NCBI RefSeq assembly: GCF_014763045.1
Contig: NZ_JACTAG010000002.1
Span: forward strand, 1,302,001 to 1,366,000
Length of the DNA stretch: 64,000 nt
Source: Sulfitobacter aestuariivivens
GTDB lineage: Bacteria > Pseudomonadota > Alphaproteobacteria > Rhodobacterales > Rhodobacteraceae
Reading direction: 5' to 3'
Position 1 is the first letter of the stretch. Each line of letters opens with the position of its first letter. The translations under genes and the position numbers were made by a program. Of this stretch, positions 7,053-14,999 are shown piece after piece. The notes under the pieces are model-generated. The model saw only the letters and a program-made list of their open reading frames with translations, did not search any database and had not been told where the DNA came from.

Positions 7053-9014
7053 CTAGTCCCGGATGTCAGACACCGTTTTCGGCAAATTGGCGAGAAAGGC
7101 CTTGAATTCAGATCTACTGATTTCGAGCGTGCCCTCGCCTGTCACAACATGTTTCGAACCGCCATCGTTATTTAAAAGAATAAGGCGCGGCGATCCGGCG
7201 CAGTCGGGGATAACCTGGCAATCCAGATGGCCATCGTTGTAGACCAACCACAGGTCATCAGCTTTATTTTTTTCAAGAGCCTCAAGAAATAAATTCAACC
7301 TGCCTATGATCCGTGGCAACGCCGCGGATCTACTATTGAGGCCGACCGCGAGAAAACGACCATCACCGATGTCGGACCGCCGTCGTCCGATCTTTACGTT
7401 ACCATCACGCACCATGAATGAGGTGTCGCCGACGAAAAGTCGCTTGGCATTTGCTGTGACGGTTTGGGGCAGGGTGATGGTCGGAAAAATTTCCCCAAGT
7501 TCGAGCGCTGCAAGGTCTGATTGCGTGAGACCTTTCGCAAGAACACCGCCTTGGGAATGCGACAGGAGAGACTGTCCAAAACCAAACTCCAGGGGACCGA
7601 AACCGGCAGCGTCAAGAAGGGTGGGCGTGATATCAAAGTGGGTGCCTTGGGCGGTGATTTCCTGCGGCGTACTGTTTGTGTTAAAGATAGAAAAAAGGAG
7701 GCGCCTGTCGGCTGCTTCCAAGATACTTGATGCCGTGTTGCGCATGGCCAGATGGTCCGAAAGCACCGCAATAATCGTTTCTTTGCCCTCAGGCCCTTGC
7801 AGCGTCTCGCGGATAAATCGACTGATAAGCTTGTCCGAACAAGACACTGCCGTCAATATGTCCTTCCCAACAGAAAATTCAGATGCGCATTCAGGAGAGG
7901 GATGCCCGTAAGGGTGATGCGTATCGAGCGTCAAGAGCGTTAAAAAATAGGGGGTAGCAGACTTGGCAAGCTGGTTGCGGACTCTGCCGACTTCCTCAAA
8001 CAACTGCGCATCGTAAAGGCCCCATGGGCTTCTCTGCGCAAACTTTTTGAGCTCGTCGTAACCAAATACTGCTTCATATCCATTTGCACTTAGAAAGTTG
8101 CCTTTCCCGGCAAAATCAAGCGAGGCACCGCCCATGTAGGTCGTCGCATAACCCTGAGACTTAAGAAACTCGGCGAGGCAGGTGATGTTCTGAAACGGAT
8201 TTTCGACAGACGCAAGTATCTGGTTGCCGCTGTTTCTTGAAATCAATGGTATTCCACATTGAGAGGAAACTATTCCCGCCGCCGTCCAACTGGTACCCGG
8301 ATACTGGTGGATATTTGTAAAATTTATCCCGTTGGAACGGAGGGTTCTGAGTTGCGGCATGATGTCGCCGAAAAGATCCTCTCTAAGGTAGGTTTGTTCG
8401 AGCGACTCTGCATAGATGAGTATGATATTTTTGGGTGTTTTGCCTGCCGGGAGACCGCTGATCCTGGGTCGCTGGATTGAACTATTCAGCTTGGCCTGCA
8501 GTAGTGCGTTGTAGGTATAATGGCTTTGCAGATAAAAGAGCGTGGAATGTCCGGGCACAAACAATACAGCGGCCAAGATCAATGAAAGAGGGCCGATGAT
8601 CCGGGAGAGAGGCGGACGTACAGGTTGCCAGATATGCAAGGTCATGACGGATGCGAGCAAACCAAAAAGAAAGCATGTTGTCGCAACTGTTGGCCAGAAA
8701 TAAGCCTGAAGGGCGGCACCGAAAGTTGACCCATCAAGATGCGCGAAAAAGCGGAGGTCAGGCAGTGTGCCCTGCATGAAAATGCTTACGGCACCAGCGA
8801 GCGATAGAGAAAGGTAAGAAATTGCCAAAAGGAGTAGGATCACCCCTACTAATTTTCCGTGCCTTGCAGAAATCAGGAATAAACCAAAAAGGATCCCGGA
8901 CACAGCCCAAATTACAACAAGGCGGTTGGGCACCAACGCTGCAATGGAAAGTGCCGGAAGTCCCCAAGAAAATAACCAAATCGTGGTCAGCAGAATACGC
9001 CTTGTATCATTCAT
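7053..9014 (-). CDS. MdoB/LtaS-like phosphoglycerol transferase (membrane sulfatase-fold)
   Basis: A 653-aa membrane protein with several amino-terminal transmembrane segments (within about residues 5-160). An extracytoplasmic alkaline-phosphatase/sulfatase-fold catalytic domain of the MdoB/lipoteichoic-acid-synthase type follows. Expected active-site elements are present: NIILIYAES with metal-ligand Glu (about 203), GTSWTAAGIVSSQCG with the predicted nucleophile Thr (about 241), DTHHPYG (about 364-370) and VLSDH (Asp/His about 420-421). The family transfers glycerol phosphate from phosphatidylglycerol to glycans or growing polymers. ATG 9014 overlaps the upstream GDPD-like gene by 8 bases, suggesting coupling. 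The gene lies in the low-GC islet. The acceptor glycan is unknown, and osmoregulated periplasmic glucan is one possibility. Confidence 0.85.
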   Translation of the reverse strand: MNDTRRILLTTIWLFSWGLPALSIAALVPNRLVVIWAVSGILFGLFLISARHGKLVGVILLLLAISYLSLSLAGAVSIFMQGTLPDLRFFAHLDGSTFGAALQAYFWPTVATTCFLFGLLASVMTLHIWQPVRPPLSRIIGPLSLILAAVLFVPGHSTLFYLQSHYTYNALLQAKLNSSIQRPRISGLPAGKTPKNIILIYAESLEQTYLREDLFGDIMPQLRTLRSNGINFTNIHQYPGTSWTAAGIVSSQCGIPLISRNSGNQILASVENPFQNITCLAEFLKSQGYATTYMGGASLDFAGKGNFLSANGYEAVFGYDELKKFAQRSPWGLYDAQLFEEVGRVRNQLAKSATPYFLTLLTLDTHHPYGHPSPECASEFSVGKDILTAVSCSDKLISRFIRETLQGPEGKETIIAVLSDHLAMRNTASSILEAADRRLLFSIFNTNSTPQEITAQGTHFDITPTLLDAAGFGPLEFGFGQSLLSHSQGGVLAKGLTQSDLAALELGEIFPTITLPQTVTANAKRLFVGDTSFMVRDGNVKIGRRRSDIGDGRFLAVGLNSRSAALPRIIGRLNLFLEALEKNKADDLWLVYNDGHLDCQVIPDCAGSPRLILLNNDGGSKHVVTGEGTLEISRSEFKAFLANLPKTVSDIRD

Positions 9015-9897
9015 GGTAAAAGCCGGAAGCCCCAAGGTTATTGAGGAAAGACTGGTATTCTAGACTATTGATCCGCGACGGAGAGCCATGTACATAAATC
9101 GGAAGTGTCGTCAGATCTTTGCGCAACGCCGCGAGGTGCTTCTTAGCAAATGTCTCGGGGATCGTCAGTGCAATGATGTCTGACGACATCGCTATGGTTC
9201 CAATCATTTCCGGCGTAATGCGACCCATTTTGTAGATGGTAAGAATCTTTGCTTGGTCCCGAAGGTAAGGTGCATCTATCTCGGCCTCTGAGTAGACCTG
9301 AATAACAACCTGATCGCGTACAAACTGCTTACTTGAAGCAGCCTCCAGATGGGATAGAAGCGCCAGCTGCACATCGGGATATTTGGTGTCAGTAACAAGC
9401 TTTGAGCCGGGACGAGCAGCAAGCCACGCAACAAGTTCTTGCAGCGTCATCCCTGTGAGGCCGTGATCGGACAATTCTGTACGAAATTCATTTAAAGTGG
9501 GCCGGACGCGGCCTCTGTTTTTCCAATCATGTGCCAGCACGATCTGACCGGCGCAGGTTGGCGCAAAGTCGACCTCGAAGACCCGGCGGCCAAGACCGTA
9601 GTTTCGCTCAAGTGCCTCAAGACTGTTCGTGTAGGGTTGTCCCAAATATGCCCCCCCTGCATGTGCAATATCAAGACAGCATTCCAAGCGGTCAAACTCA
9701 TTATGGTATCGCACGTAAGGGGGATCGACCTCTGATGAAACAACGGCGTCCATTTCCGGAGCCGGGCCTGGTGCCGATGTGGGTGAAACATCGATACAGT
9801 CGGCGTTCAATGGCGATTTCCAGAACCAGAAACCGAAACTTATGACAATCACAATGCTTAGCAGGGCTACGGTGAGCGTGTAATATGGGTTCTTCAA
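9007..9897 (-). CDS. Membrane-anchored GDPD/PI-PLC-superfamily phosphodiesterase
   Basis: About 296 aa. An amino-terminal transmembrane anchor (TLTVALLSIVIVISFGFWFW) is followed by a TIM-barrel domain of the glycerophosphodiester phosphodiesterase/PI-PLC superfamily. Signature elements appear in order: DIAHAGG, YTNSLEALE, FEVDF and VLAHDW, giving the paired His and the Glu-x-Asp metal site. The canonical His-Arg-Gly is His-Ala-Gly here, which places it in the less-studied GDPD-like branch rather than with GlpQ. No in-frame ATG exists near the start. TTG 9897 follows GGAAAG at suitable spacing, and a TTG at 9936 is an alternative. It overlaps the MdoB-like gene, so a joint role in glycerophosphate turnover outside the membrane is inferred. 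Confidence 0.82.
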   Translation of the reverse strand: MKNPYYTLTVALLSIVIVISFGFWFWKSPLNADCIDVSPTSAPGPAPEMDAVVSSEVDPPYVRYHNEFDRLECCLDIAHAGGAYLGQPYTNSLEALERNYGLGRRVFEVDFAPTCAGQIVLAHDWKNRGRVRPTLNEFRTELSDHGLTGMTLQELVAWLAARPGSKLVTDTKYPDVQLALLSHLEAASSKQFVRDQVVIQVYSEAEIDAPYLRDQAKILTIYKMGRITPEMIGTIAMSSDIIALTIPETFAKKHLAALRKDLTTLPIYVHGSPSRINSLEYQSFLNNLGASGFYHE

Positions 9898-9936
9898 AAC
9901 CGAGCACTTTCCAGAACGAACATTCAAACACAACAA

Positions 9937-10196
9937 AAAATCTCTTTTTCAGGTTATTAATTTGTTCTTTAAGTTACAACATTTTCTCATTCCTGACCCG
10001 GTTGAACGAGATGTACCAGAACGCTGGTACCGAAAGGCGCGAGGAGGTCAGAGCTGATATAGCTCTGCCGCCGCGGTATTCTCTGTTTTGTGGCGTGGGT
10101 GCCTTTGGCTGACAACGTGTGCGGTAAAGCCTATGCTATTTTGGCACGGTTGATCTCTGGCCGAGCCGATGATTTAGTGTCCTCTGCGCAGACCGA
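9937..10196. other. Noncoding right flank of the islet
   Basis: No convincing gene is present. An AT-rich stretch (9921-9990) probably carries the promoter of the minus-strand islet operon. Two perfect hairpins follow: GTACCAG-AACG-CTGGTAC at 10013-10030 and CAGAGCT-GATAT-AGCTCTG at 10049-10067. Any promoter for the intact second desaturase would have to lie here, because the 41 bases before its ATG are only a copied tail of desaturase 1. Confidence 0.6.
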
Positions 10197-10320
10197 ACAA
10201 AGCGCACGCGGGCCTTCAAGAAACAGATGTATACGAAATGAGCGATCGCAAGGAATGGAACCACACGCCCGCGCTGCCGATCGCAATTTCACCCCTGTGG
10301 CAATGGCCGCCGAAGCCGAT
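10197..10320 (+). repeat. Direct repeat copy 2 (124 bp) at right edge of islet
   Basis: The partner of 6831-6954. It contains a copied tail of desaturase 1 (ending at the TGA 10239-10241) and runs into the first 27 codons plus two bases of the intact second desaturase. Homologous recombination between the copies would remove 3366 bases and restore an uninterrupted desaturase pair with ATGA overlap. Confidence 0.97.
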
Positions 10321-11209
10321 GCAGGTGGTCAAGTGGTATGCGGATGCTTGGTTCATTCTGACCATAAACACGTTCATTCTGGCGATCGCATGGGTCAGCT
10401 ATCTGTGGCTGTCGCCGAGCCTGACACAGACCGCGACGCCGGGGGCGTGGATCGGGCTGATCTGGCTGCGCAATCTGGTGATCATCAGCGTGATCGCCGG
10501 CGGGCTGCATCTGTTTTTCCATTCCTATGCCGCGCAGGGCACAGACAAAAAATACGACCCGCGTCCCTTCCCGCGCAAAGGCCGGGTGTTTTCCTTTGAC
10601 GATCAGGTGAAAGACAACATGTTCTGGTCGCTTGCGTCCGGCGTGACGGTCTGGTCGCTTTTTGAAGCCTGGATCTGGTGGGCGCTCGCCAACGGATACG
10701 CCCCGCTGACCACGTTTGCGCAGACACCGGTCTGGTTTGTTGCGTTCTTCTTTCTGGTGCCTGTCTGGGACAGTTTTTATTTCTACTGGATCCACCGATT
10801 GCTGCACACCGATGCGCTTTACCGGTTCCACGCCCTGCACCACCGCAATACGGATGTGGGGCCGTGGTCAGGCCTGTCGATGCACCCGGTCGAACATCTT
10901 TTCTATTTCGGCACGATCCTTATCCATTTTGTCGTGCCCAGCAGCCCCGTGCATGTGATCTTTCACCTGATGTTCTATGCCATCTTTGCGGTGACCACCC
11001 ATACCGGGTTCGAGGGGTTGTGGTTTCGGGATCTCAAACGGCTGAGCCTTGGCACCTTTCATCATCAGCTGCATCACCGGTATTTCGAGGTGAATTACGG
11101 CAATCTGGATGTGCCCTGGGACAAGCTTTTCGGGTCATGGCATGATGGAACGCCGGAGGGCAAAGCCATGATGCGCGAGCGGCTCAAGGCACGCCGCCGC
11201 ACACCCTAA
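10238..11209 (+). CDS. Sterol desaturase/fatty-acid hydroxylase-family membrane protein 2
   Basis: A 323-aa paralogue of the enzyme at 5883, with the same layout of hydrophobic segments and the three histidine clusters: HRLLH, HALHH and HQLHH. Related motifs DVGPWSGLSMHPVEH and HRYFEVNYG are also shared. The first cluster is preceded by FYFYWI, where paralogue 1 has FHFYWV. It is predicted to be an O2-dependent di-iron lipid hydroxylase or desaturase in the inner membrane. It was originally the third gene of the aldolase-desaturase operon. It is now separated from it by the islet, whose genes run in the opposite direction, so its expression must depend on a new promoter or on read-through. 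Confidence 0.88.
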   Translation: MSDRKEWNHTPALPIAISPLWQWPPKPMQVVKWYADAWFILTINTFILAIAWVSYLWLSPSLTQTATPGAWIGLIWLRNLVIISVIAGGLHLFFHSYAAQGTDKKYDPRPFPRKGRVFSFDDQVKDNMFWSLASGVTVWSLFEAWIWWALANGYAPLTTFAQTPVWFVAFFFLVPVWDSFYFYWIHRLLHTDALYRFHALHHRNTDVGPWSGLSMHPVEHLFYFGTILIHFVVPSSPVHVIFHLMFYAIFAVTTHTGFEGLWFRDLKRLSLGTFHHQLHHRYFEVNYGNLDVPWDKLFGSWHDGTPEGKAMMRERLKARRRTP

Positions 11210-11286
11210 GGCGCTAACCCCTTCTTCATCTTTCTTTTAAACTCAAGCCAACCTTACAGCTTTTCATCTGCGGTGCGGTCTGGACG

Positions 11287-12129
11287 TCACCGTCCCGGCA
11301 CCTTGTCCCGCGCGGCTGCCGGTTCCCAGTTCTCGATCAGGTCAACCGCTTCCTGTGCGGTTTCGACAAAACGGAAAAGATCGAGATCTTCGGCTGAAAT
11401 GGTGCCCGCATCCGCCAGGGCGTCCCAGTTGATGATCTTTTCCCAGAACGCGCGGCCAAACAGCAAGAACGGCACCCGTTCCATCCGACCGGTCTGGATC
11501 AGGGTGAGCGATTCAAAAAGTTCATCCATGGTGCCAAAGCCGCCGGGAAAAACGCAGATTGCCCTGGCACGCATCAGAAAATGCATCTTCCGGATGGCAA
11601 AGTAGTGGAAGTTAAAGCAAAGCTCGGGAGTGACGTATTCGTTGGGGGCCTGTTCGAACGGCAATACGATGTTCAGCCCGATGGAGTGGCCCCCCGCATC
11701 GATCGCACCGCGATTTCCTGCCTCCATCACGCCGGGGCCGCCGCCGGTGACGATCACGTCTTCGGTGCCGTTGCTTTCCATGGATTTGAGCGTCATCAGC
11801 CGCGCGAATTCGCGGGTTTCGTCGTAAAAGCGCGACAACTCTGCCAGCGTTTCAGTCCGGGCGGTGTCCTTTTTGGCGGGCTCCGGGATACGCGCGCCGC
11901 CAAACAGAACGATGGTTGAGGTGATCCCCGCCTCATCCAACAACAATTCGGGCTTGAGAAGTTCCAGTTGCAACCGCGCGGGCCTTGTTTCGGGCCTGCA
12001 CATGAAATCGTCGTCGGTAAAAGCCAGCCGGTAAGCTGGCGCACGGGTCTGCGGGGTATCCGGCACCTCTTCCGCCTTCTGGCGGTCCATGTGGGCGTGG
12101 CGCAAAGGGTGGCGGGTGTTGTCTTTCAT
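11287..12129 (-). CDS. LOG-family nucleotide 5'-monophosphate phosphoribohydrolase-like protein
   Basis: A 280-aa Rossmann-fold protein of the LOG/TIGR00730 family, which cleaves the N-glycosidic bond of nucleoside monophosphates (cytokinin-activating or nucleotide-clearing enzymes). Diagnostic motifs are VLFGGARIPEP, VTGGGPGVMEAGNRGA and the catalytic PGGFGTMDELFE (about residues 202-213). An amino-terminal extension of about 70 residues precedes the fold, as in the longer subfamily. GGGAG sits 6 bases before ATG 12129. It is divergent from the thioredoxin-like gene. The actual substrate is not readable from the sequence. Confidence 0.87.
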   Translation of the reverse strand: MKDNTRHPLRHAHMDRQKAEEVPDTPQTRAPAYRLAFTDDDFMCRPETRPARLQLELLKPELLLDEAGITSTIVLFGGARIPEPAKKDTARTETLAELSRFYDETREFARLMTLKSMESNGTEDVIVTGGGPGVMEAGNRGAIDAGGHSIGLNIVLPFEQAPNEYVTPELCFNFHYFAIRKMHFLMRARAICVFPGGFGTMDELFESLTLIQTGRMERVPFLLFGRAFWEKIINWDALADAGTISAEDLDLFRFVETAQEAVDLIENWEPAAARDKVPGR

Positions 12130-12247
12130 GGAGGTCTCCCAAATCCGATCAGGCCAGCGTGGCGTGGTTCCAGCCGACTTGCAATGGCGTCATTGACCAA
12201 CATAGCCCAGGCGCGCAGGATAGCCCGCGAAAACGGGAGACGGGCCG

Positions 12248-12796
12248 ATGCTGCTGGAAACCAAGACGTGTGATTTTGACTGGCCCGCGCCGGAGTTTGA
12301 TCTGGCGACCCCGGCGGGCGTGCGCCATTCGCGTGATGGGGTGATTGGCGAGAAAGGGATGCTGGTCGCATTTATCTGCAATCATTGTCCCTATGTGGTC
12401 GCGGTGATCGACAGGCTCGCCGAAGATATGAATGCGCTTGAGGCAATGGGCATCGGATGTGTTTGCATCATGTCAAACGACTATCGCGACTATCCCGCCG
12501 ATGCGCCGGAAAAGATGACGGTTTTTGCGCAGACCCATGGGCTGCAAGCGCCCTATCTGGTGGACGAGAATCAATCCGTTGGCCGGGCCTATGGCGCGGT
12601 CTGTACGCCTGACTTCTTTGGCTTTGATGCGGATGGCGGACTGCAATACCGGGGCCGGCTGGATGACGTGGGGATGCGCGGGGATGCAGGTGCGAGGGTG
12701 CCCGAGCTCGTGAACGCCATGCGCCAGATAGCCGAGACCGGTCAGGGTCCGCGCGATCAGACGCCGTCGATGGGGTGTTCGATCAAGTGGTCTTGA
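12248..12796 (+). CDS. Thioredoxin-like/AhpC-TSA-family protein
   Basis: A 182-aa soluble thioredoxin-fold protein of the AhpC/TSA-Redoxin type. CNHCPYV (Cys44, Cys47) forms the CxxC-like active site at the first helix, after [34 protein letters not shown] is the conserved resolving region with a third cysteine. This matches the short family often annotated as thioredoxin family protein in alphaproteobacteria. No signal peptide is present, so it is cytoplasmic. GGGAGA precedes the ATG. It lies 58 bases upstream of dapD on the same strand; a shared transcript is possible but not shown. Confidence 0.82.
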   Translation: MLLETKTCDFDWPAPEFDLATPAGVRHSRDGVIGEKGMLVAFICNHCPYVVAVIDRLAEDMNALEAMGIGCVCIMSNDYRDYPADAPEKMTVFAQTHGLQAPYLVDENQSVGRAYGAVCTPDFFGFDADGGLQYRGRLDDVGMRGDAGARVPELVNAMRQIAETGQGPRDQTPSMGCSIKWS

Positions 12797-12854
12797 ACGA
12801 TTGCGCGACGTCAACTGCGCAGGTATAGCCCGCGCAGCACAAAGGAGAAGCCGC

Positions 12855-13682
12855 ATGTCCAACGCCCAACTTGAGACCGCCATCGAAGCTGCATGGGAAG
12901 ATCGCGACAGTATCACGCCCAGCACAACGGGCGAGACGCGCGAGGCGATCGAGGATACGCTTGATGCGCTCGACAGTGGCAAGCTGCGGGTTGCGGAAAA
13001 GCAAGAGAACGGTGACTGGCATGTGAACCAGTGGGCCAAGAAGGCTGTACTGCTGGGGTTCCGGATCAAGGAAATGGAGCAGCAGGACGGCGGCCCGCAA
13101 GGCGGCGGCTGGTGGGACAAGGTCGACAGCAAATTCAAAGGGTGGGGCGACAACCAGTGGCAGGCGGCGGGCTTTCGCGCCGTGCCCAGCTGTGTAGTGC
13201 GCAAATCCGCCTACATCGCACCGGGCGTGGTGCTGATGCCGTCCTTCGTGAACCTTGGCGCCTACGTGGATGAGGGGACGATGGTCGATACCTGGGCGAC
13301 GGTCGGATCCTGTGCACAGATCGGCAAAAACGTGCACTTGTCCGGTGGGGTCGGCATCGGTGGCGTGCTGGAGCCGATGCAGGCGGGTCCGACCATTATC
13401 GAAGACAACTGCTTTATCGGTGCGCGTTCAGAGGTGGTCGAAGGCTGCATCGTGCGCGAAGGCTCTGTGTTGGGGATGGGTGTGTTCATTGGTCAATCCA
13501 CCAAGATCGTGGATCGCGAATCAGGCGAGGTCATGTATGGCGAAGTGCCCAGCGGATCGGTGGTTGTGGCGGGGTCAATGCCGTCCAAGAACAACATCAA
13601 CCTGTACTGCGCGGTCATTGTGAAGCGCGTGGATGAACGTACACGATCCAAGACGTCGATCAACGAGCTCCTGCGCGATTAA
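12855..13682 (+). CDS. dapD: 2,3,4,5-tetrahydropyridine-2,6-dicarboxylate N-succinyltransferase
   Basis: DapD (275 aa) adds a succinyl group from succinyl-CoA to tetrahydrodipicolinate in the lysine/meso-diaminopimelate pathway. After an alpha-helical amino-terminal domain, the left-handed beta-helix of hexapeptide repeats runs from about residue 105 to 245. It includes [19 protein letters not shown], the catalytic [17 protein letters not shown] segment and [20 protein letters not shown]. The start is ATG 12855 with AAAGGAG 7 bases upstream; an ATG 18 codons earlier lacks a ribosome site. dapE, a later step of the same succinylase branch, is 3 kb downstream on the same strand but not contiguous. 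Confidence 0.97.
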   Translation: MSNAQLETAIEAAWEDRDSITPSTTGETREAIEDTLDALDSGKLRVAEKQENGDWHVNQWAKKAVLLGFRIKEMEQQDGGPQGGGWWDKVDSKFKGWGDNQWQAAGFRAVPSCVVRKSAYIAPGVVLMPSFVNLGAYVDEGTMVDTWATVGSCAQIGKNVHLSGGVGIGGVLEPMQAGPTIIEDNCFIGARSEVVEGCIVREGSVLGMGVFIGQSTKIVDRESGEVMYGEVPSGSVVVAGSMPSKNNINLYCAVIVKRVDERTRSKTSINELLRD

Positions 13683-13754
13683 TCTTTTCGCTGCATCGGG
13701 AACAGGGGCTGGTCTCGCGGCGTTTGTCCTTTAGTTCAATTTAGGAGACTTCAA

Positions 13755-14012
13755 ATGACGGGCATCGGTTGGTTTGCAGCTATCATCGTTGGCGGCCTTG
13801 CGGGCTGGCTGGCGGAAAAGTTCATGAAACGCGACCACGGTCTGCTGATGAACATCATCCTTGGCATTGTCGGGGCGGTCGTTTTCAATTTCATCCTGAT
13901 GGCGATCTTCGGATCGACGCTGGGAGGATGGATCGGTCAGCTCTTTGTAGGATTTGTCGGCGCGTGCATTCTGATCGCCGCTGCGCAGATGCTGCGCAAC
14001 CGGGGGTCCTGA
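13755..14012 (+). CDS. GlsB/YeaQ/YmgE-family stress-response membrane protein
   Basis: An 85-aa, very hydrophobic protein with three predicted transmembrane helices and Gly-rich turns (IVGGLAGWLAEKFM, ILGIVGAVVFNFI, GFVGACILIAAA). It is the transglycosylase-associated/GlsB family, small inner-membrane proteins linked to stress response with unknown biochemical function. TTAGGAG lies ahead of ATG 13755. It is a single gene between dapD and a hypothetical gene, followed by a terminator-like hairpin at 14041. Confidence 0.88.
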   Translation: MTGIGWFAAIIVGGLAGWLAEKFMKRDHGLLMNIILGIVGAVVFNFILMAIFGSTLGGWIGQLFVGFVGACILIAAAQMLRNRGS

Positions 14013-14040
14013 CGGCTTCCCAAATTTGTAAAACCGCGCT

Positions 14041-14074
14041 AGGGCTGCCGTTCGTATCGAAAGGCGGCCCTTTT
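14041..14074 (+). terminator. Terminator-like hairpin after the GlsB-family gene
   Basis: AGGGCTGCC (14041-14049) pairs with GGCGGCCCT (14063-14071), with one T-G pair, over a 13-base loop, and is followed by TTTT. The following gene starts at 14076. The hairpin therefore also contains that gene's only ribosome-site candidate (AAAGG, 14060-14064). Confidence 0.5.
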
Positions 14075-14075
14075 C

Positions 14076-14414
14076 ATGTCTGAACCAAAAAAGAAGAAAA
14101 AACCCTCGCGTCAGCAGGTTTATACACTGGTGGTTCAGATTGGCCGCAAAGAGGGCGACGGCCTGCCTGACACGGCCACCGGTGCGGCGCTGATGTGCTT
14201 TGCCTCAGGGGTCGATGAGGCCGAAGCGGTGCGCGAAACGGTGGCCATCCTCAAACAGGCCGACACGGCGCCGCTGGATGTCACAGGCTATGGCACGCTG
14301 GCAGACCGCGAGGCCGAGGGTCAGACGATTGATGCAGAAGAACGCGCATTGATGCAGCGGGCGCTGGATGAAAACGCGGTGATCGTGGCGCAGATGACGC
14401 CGTTCTACGACTGA
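14076..14414 (+). CDS. Conserved hypothetical protein (112 aa)
   Basis: I do not recognise a named family. The protein begins with a lysine-rich patch (MSEPKKKKKPSRQQ). It continues as a mixed alpha/beta domain rich in Asp/Glu, with EAVRETVAILKQADTAPLDV and ERALMQRALDENAVIVAQ. No signal peptide or membrane segment is present. A Lys-rich head on an acidic globular body suggests nucleic-acid or ribosome contact, but this is only a guess. It starts directly after the hairpin at 14041-14074, and its last 10 bases overlap the convergent GNAT gene. Confidence 0.72.
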   Translation: MSEPKKKKKPSRQQVYTLVVQIGRKEGDGLPDTATGAALMCFASGVDEAEAVRETVAILKQADTAPLDVTGYGTLADREAEGQTIDAEERALMQRALDENAVIVAQMTPFYD

Positions 14415-14914
14415 TCTTGCGGTCGCGGCAGGGCAAAATAGATACTGTCACACCATTCATCGCCCAGTCTGATCGTGGCCGACGCCCGCCCGGTTTCGGC
14501 AAATCCCATCTTTGTCAGAAGTCCGATTGAGGCGGCATTGCGCGGATCGACATCCGCTATGATGCGCGCAAGTCCAAGATCGGTGAAGCCGTGCCTGATC
14601 AGGGCGCGCAGGGCCTCGCTTGCAAGCCCCTGACCCCAGGTGTCACGGTGAAAGATGAACCCGATCTCGGGAATCTGCCAAAACCCTGCCTTGCCGATCA
14701 CCCGGCCTTCGTGCTCGACGACAAAGTCGGAGAACTGTGTGCGATCCGCGTTGATCATGGCCGCGACAAAGGCCTCGGTCTGGGCGATGTCGTCATGGGG
14801 CAGCGTGCTCCAGAACTTCATGGCGTCCCGGTCGGTAAAGACCGCGTGAAGCGGGGCGGCATCGCCCGTGCGGGCGGGGCGCAGCAGCAGGCGTGATGTT
14901 CTGAGTTCAGCCAT
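14405..14914 (-). CDS. GNAT-family N-acetyltransferase (RimJ/RimL-like)
   Basis: A 169-aa acetyltransferase of the RimJ/RimL/Acetyltransf_3 type. It opens with LRTSRLLLRPARTGDAAPL. It has the acetyl-CoA loop WGQGLASEALRALIRHGF (Q/R-x-x-G-x-A-like, about residues 93-110) and the strand LARIIADVDPRNAASIGLL. These enzymes acetylate protein amino termini or small amines. The target is unknown. The start is ATG 14914 behind AAGGAAAACGAG; an upstream ATG 19 codons earlier has no such site. It is convergent with the hypothetical gene. Confidence 0.88.
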   Translation of the reverse strand: MAELRTSRLLLRPARTGDAAPLHAVFTDRDAMKFWSTLPHDDIAQTEAFVAAMINADRTQFSDFVVEHEGRVIGKAGFWQIPEIGFIFHRDTWGQGLASEALRALIRHGFTDLGLARIIADVDPRNAASIGLLTKMGFAETGRASATIRLGDEWCDSIYFALPRPQDQS

Positions 14915-14999
14915 CTCGTTTTCCTTAGGTGGGACATGGACAAACGCCCATTCCATGCATCTAATTCCCACGTGCTATCACAGCGGAAAGGACAGGAAA

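Larger units (their letters stand above)
6955..10196. mobile_element. Low-GC islet inserted between the two desaturase genes
   Basis: About 3.24 kb between the two 124-bp direct repeats. It is visibly poorer in G+C than its surroundings; for example, 8041-8100 has only 22 G/C in 60 bases. It holds two overlapping minus-strand genes (MdoB-like transferase, GDPD-superfamily hydrolase) and about 260 bases of noncoding DNA at its right end. There is no transposase, integrase or terminal inverted repeat, so it is not a classical insertion sequence. Acquisition by homologous recombination between flanking desaturase sequences is the simplest reading. Confidence 0.7.

Noticed and set aside
6955..10196. 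Islet as a classical insertion sequence or composite transposon
   Set aside because: No transposase or integrase, no terminal inverted repeats, and the direct repeat is 124 bp and imperfect, far longer than a transposition target duplication.
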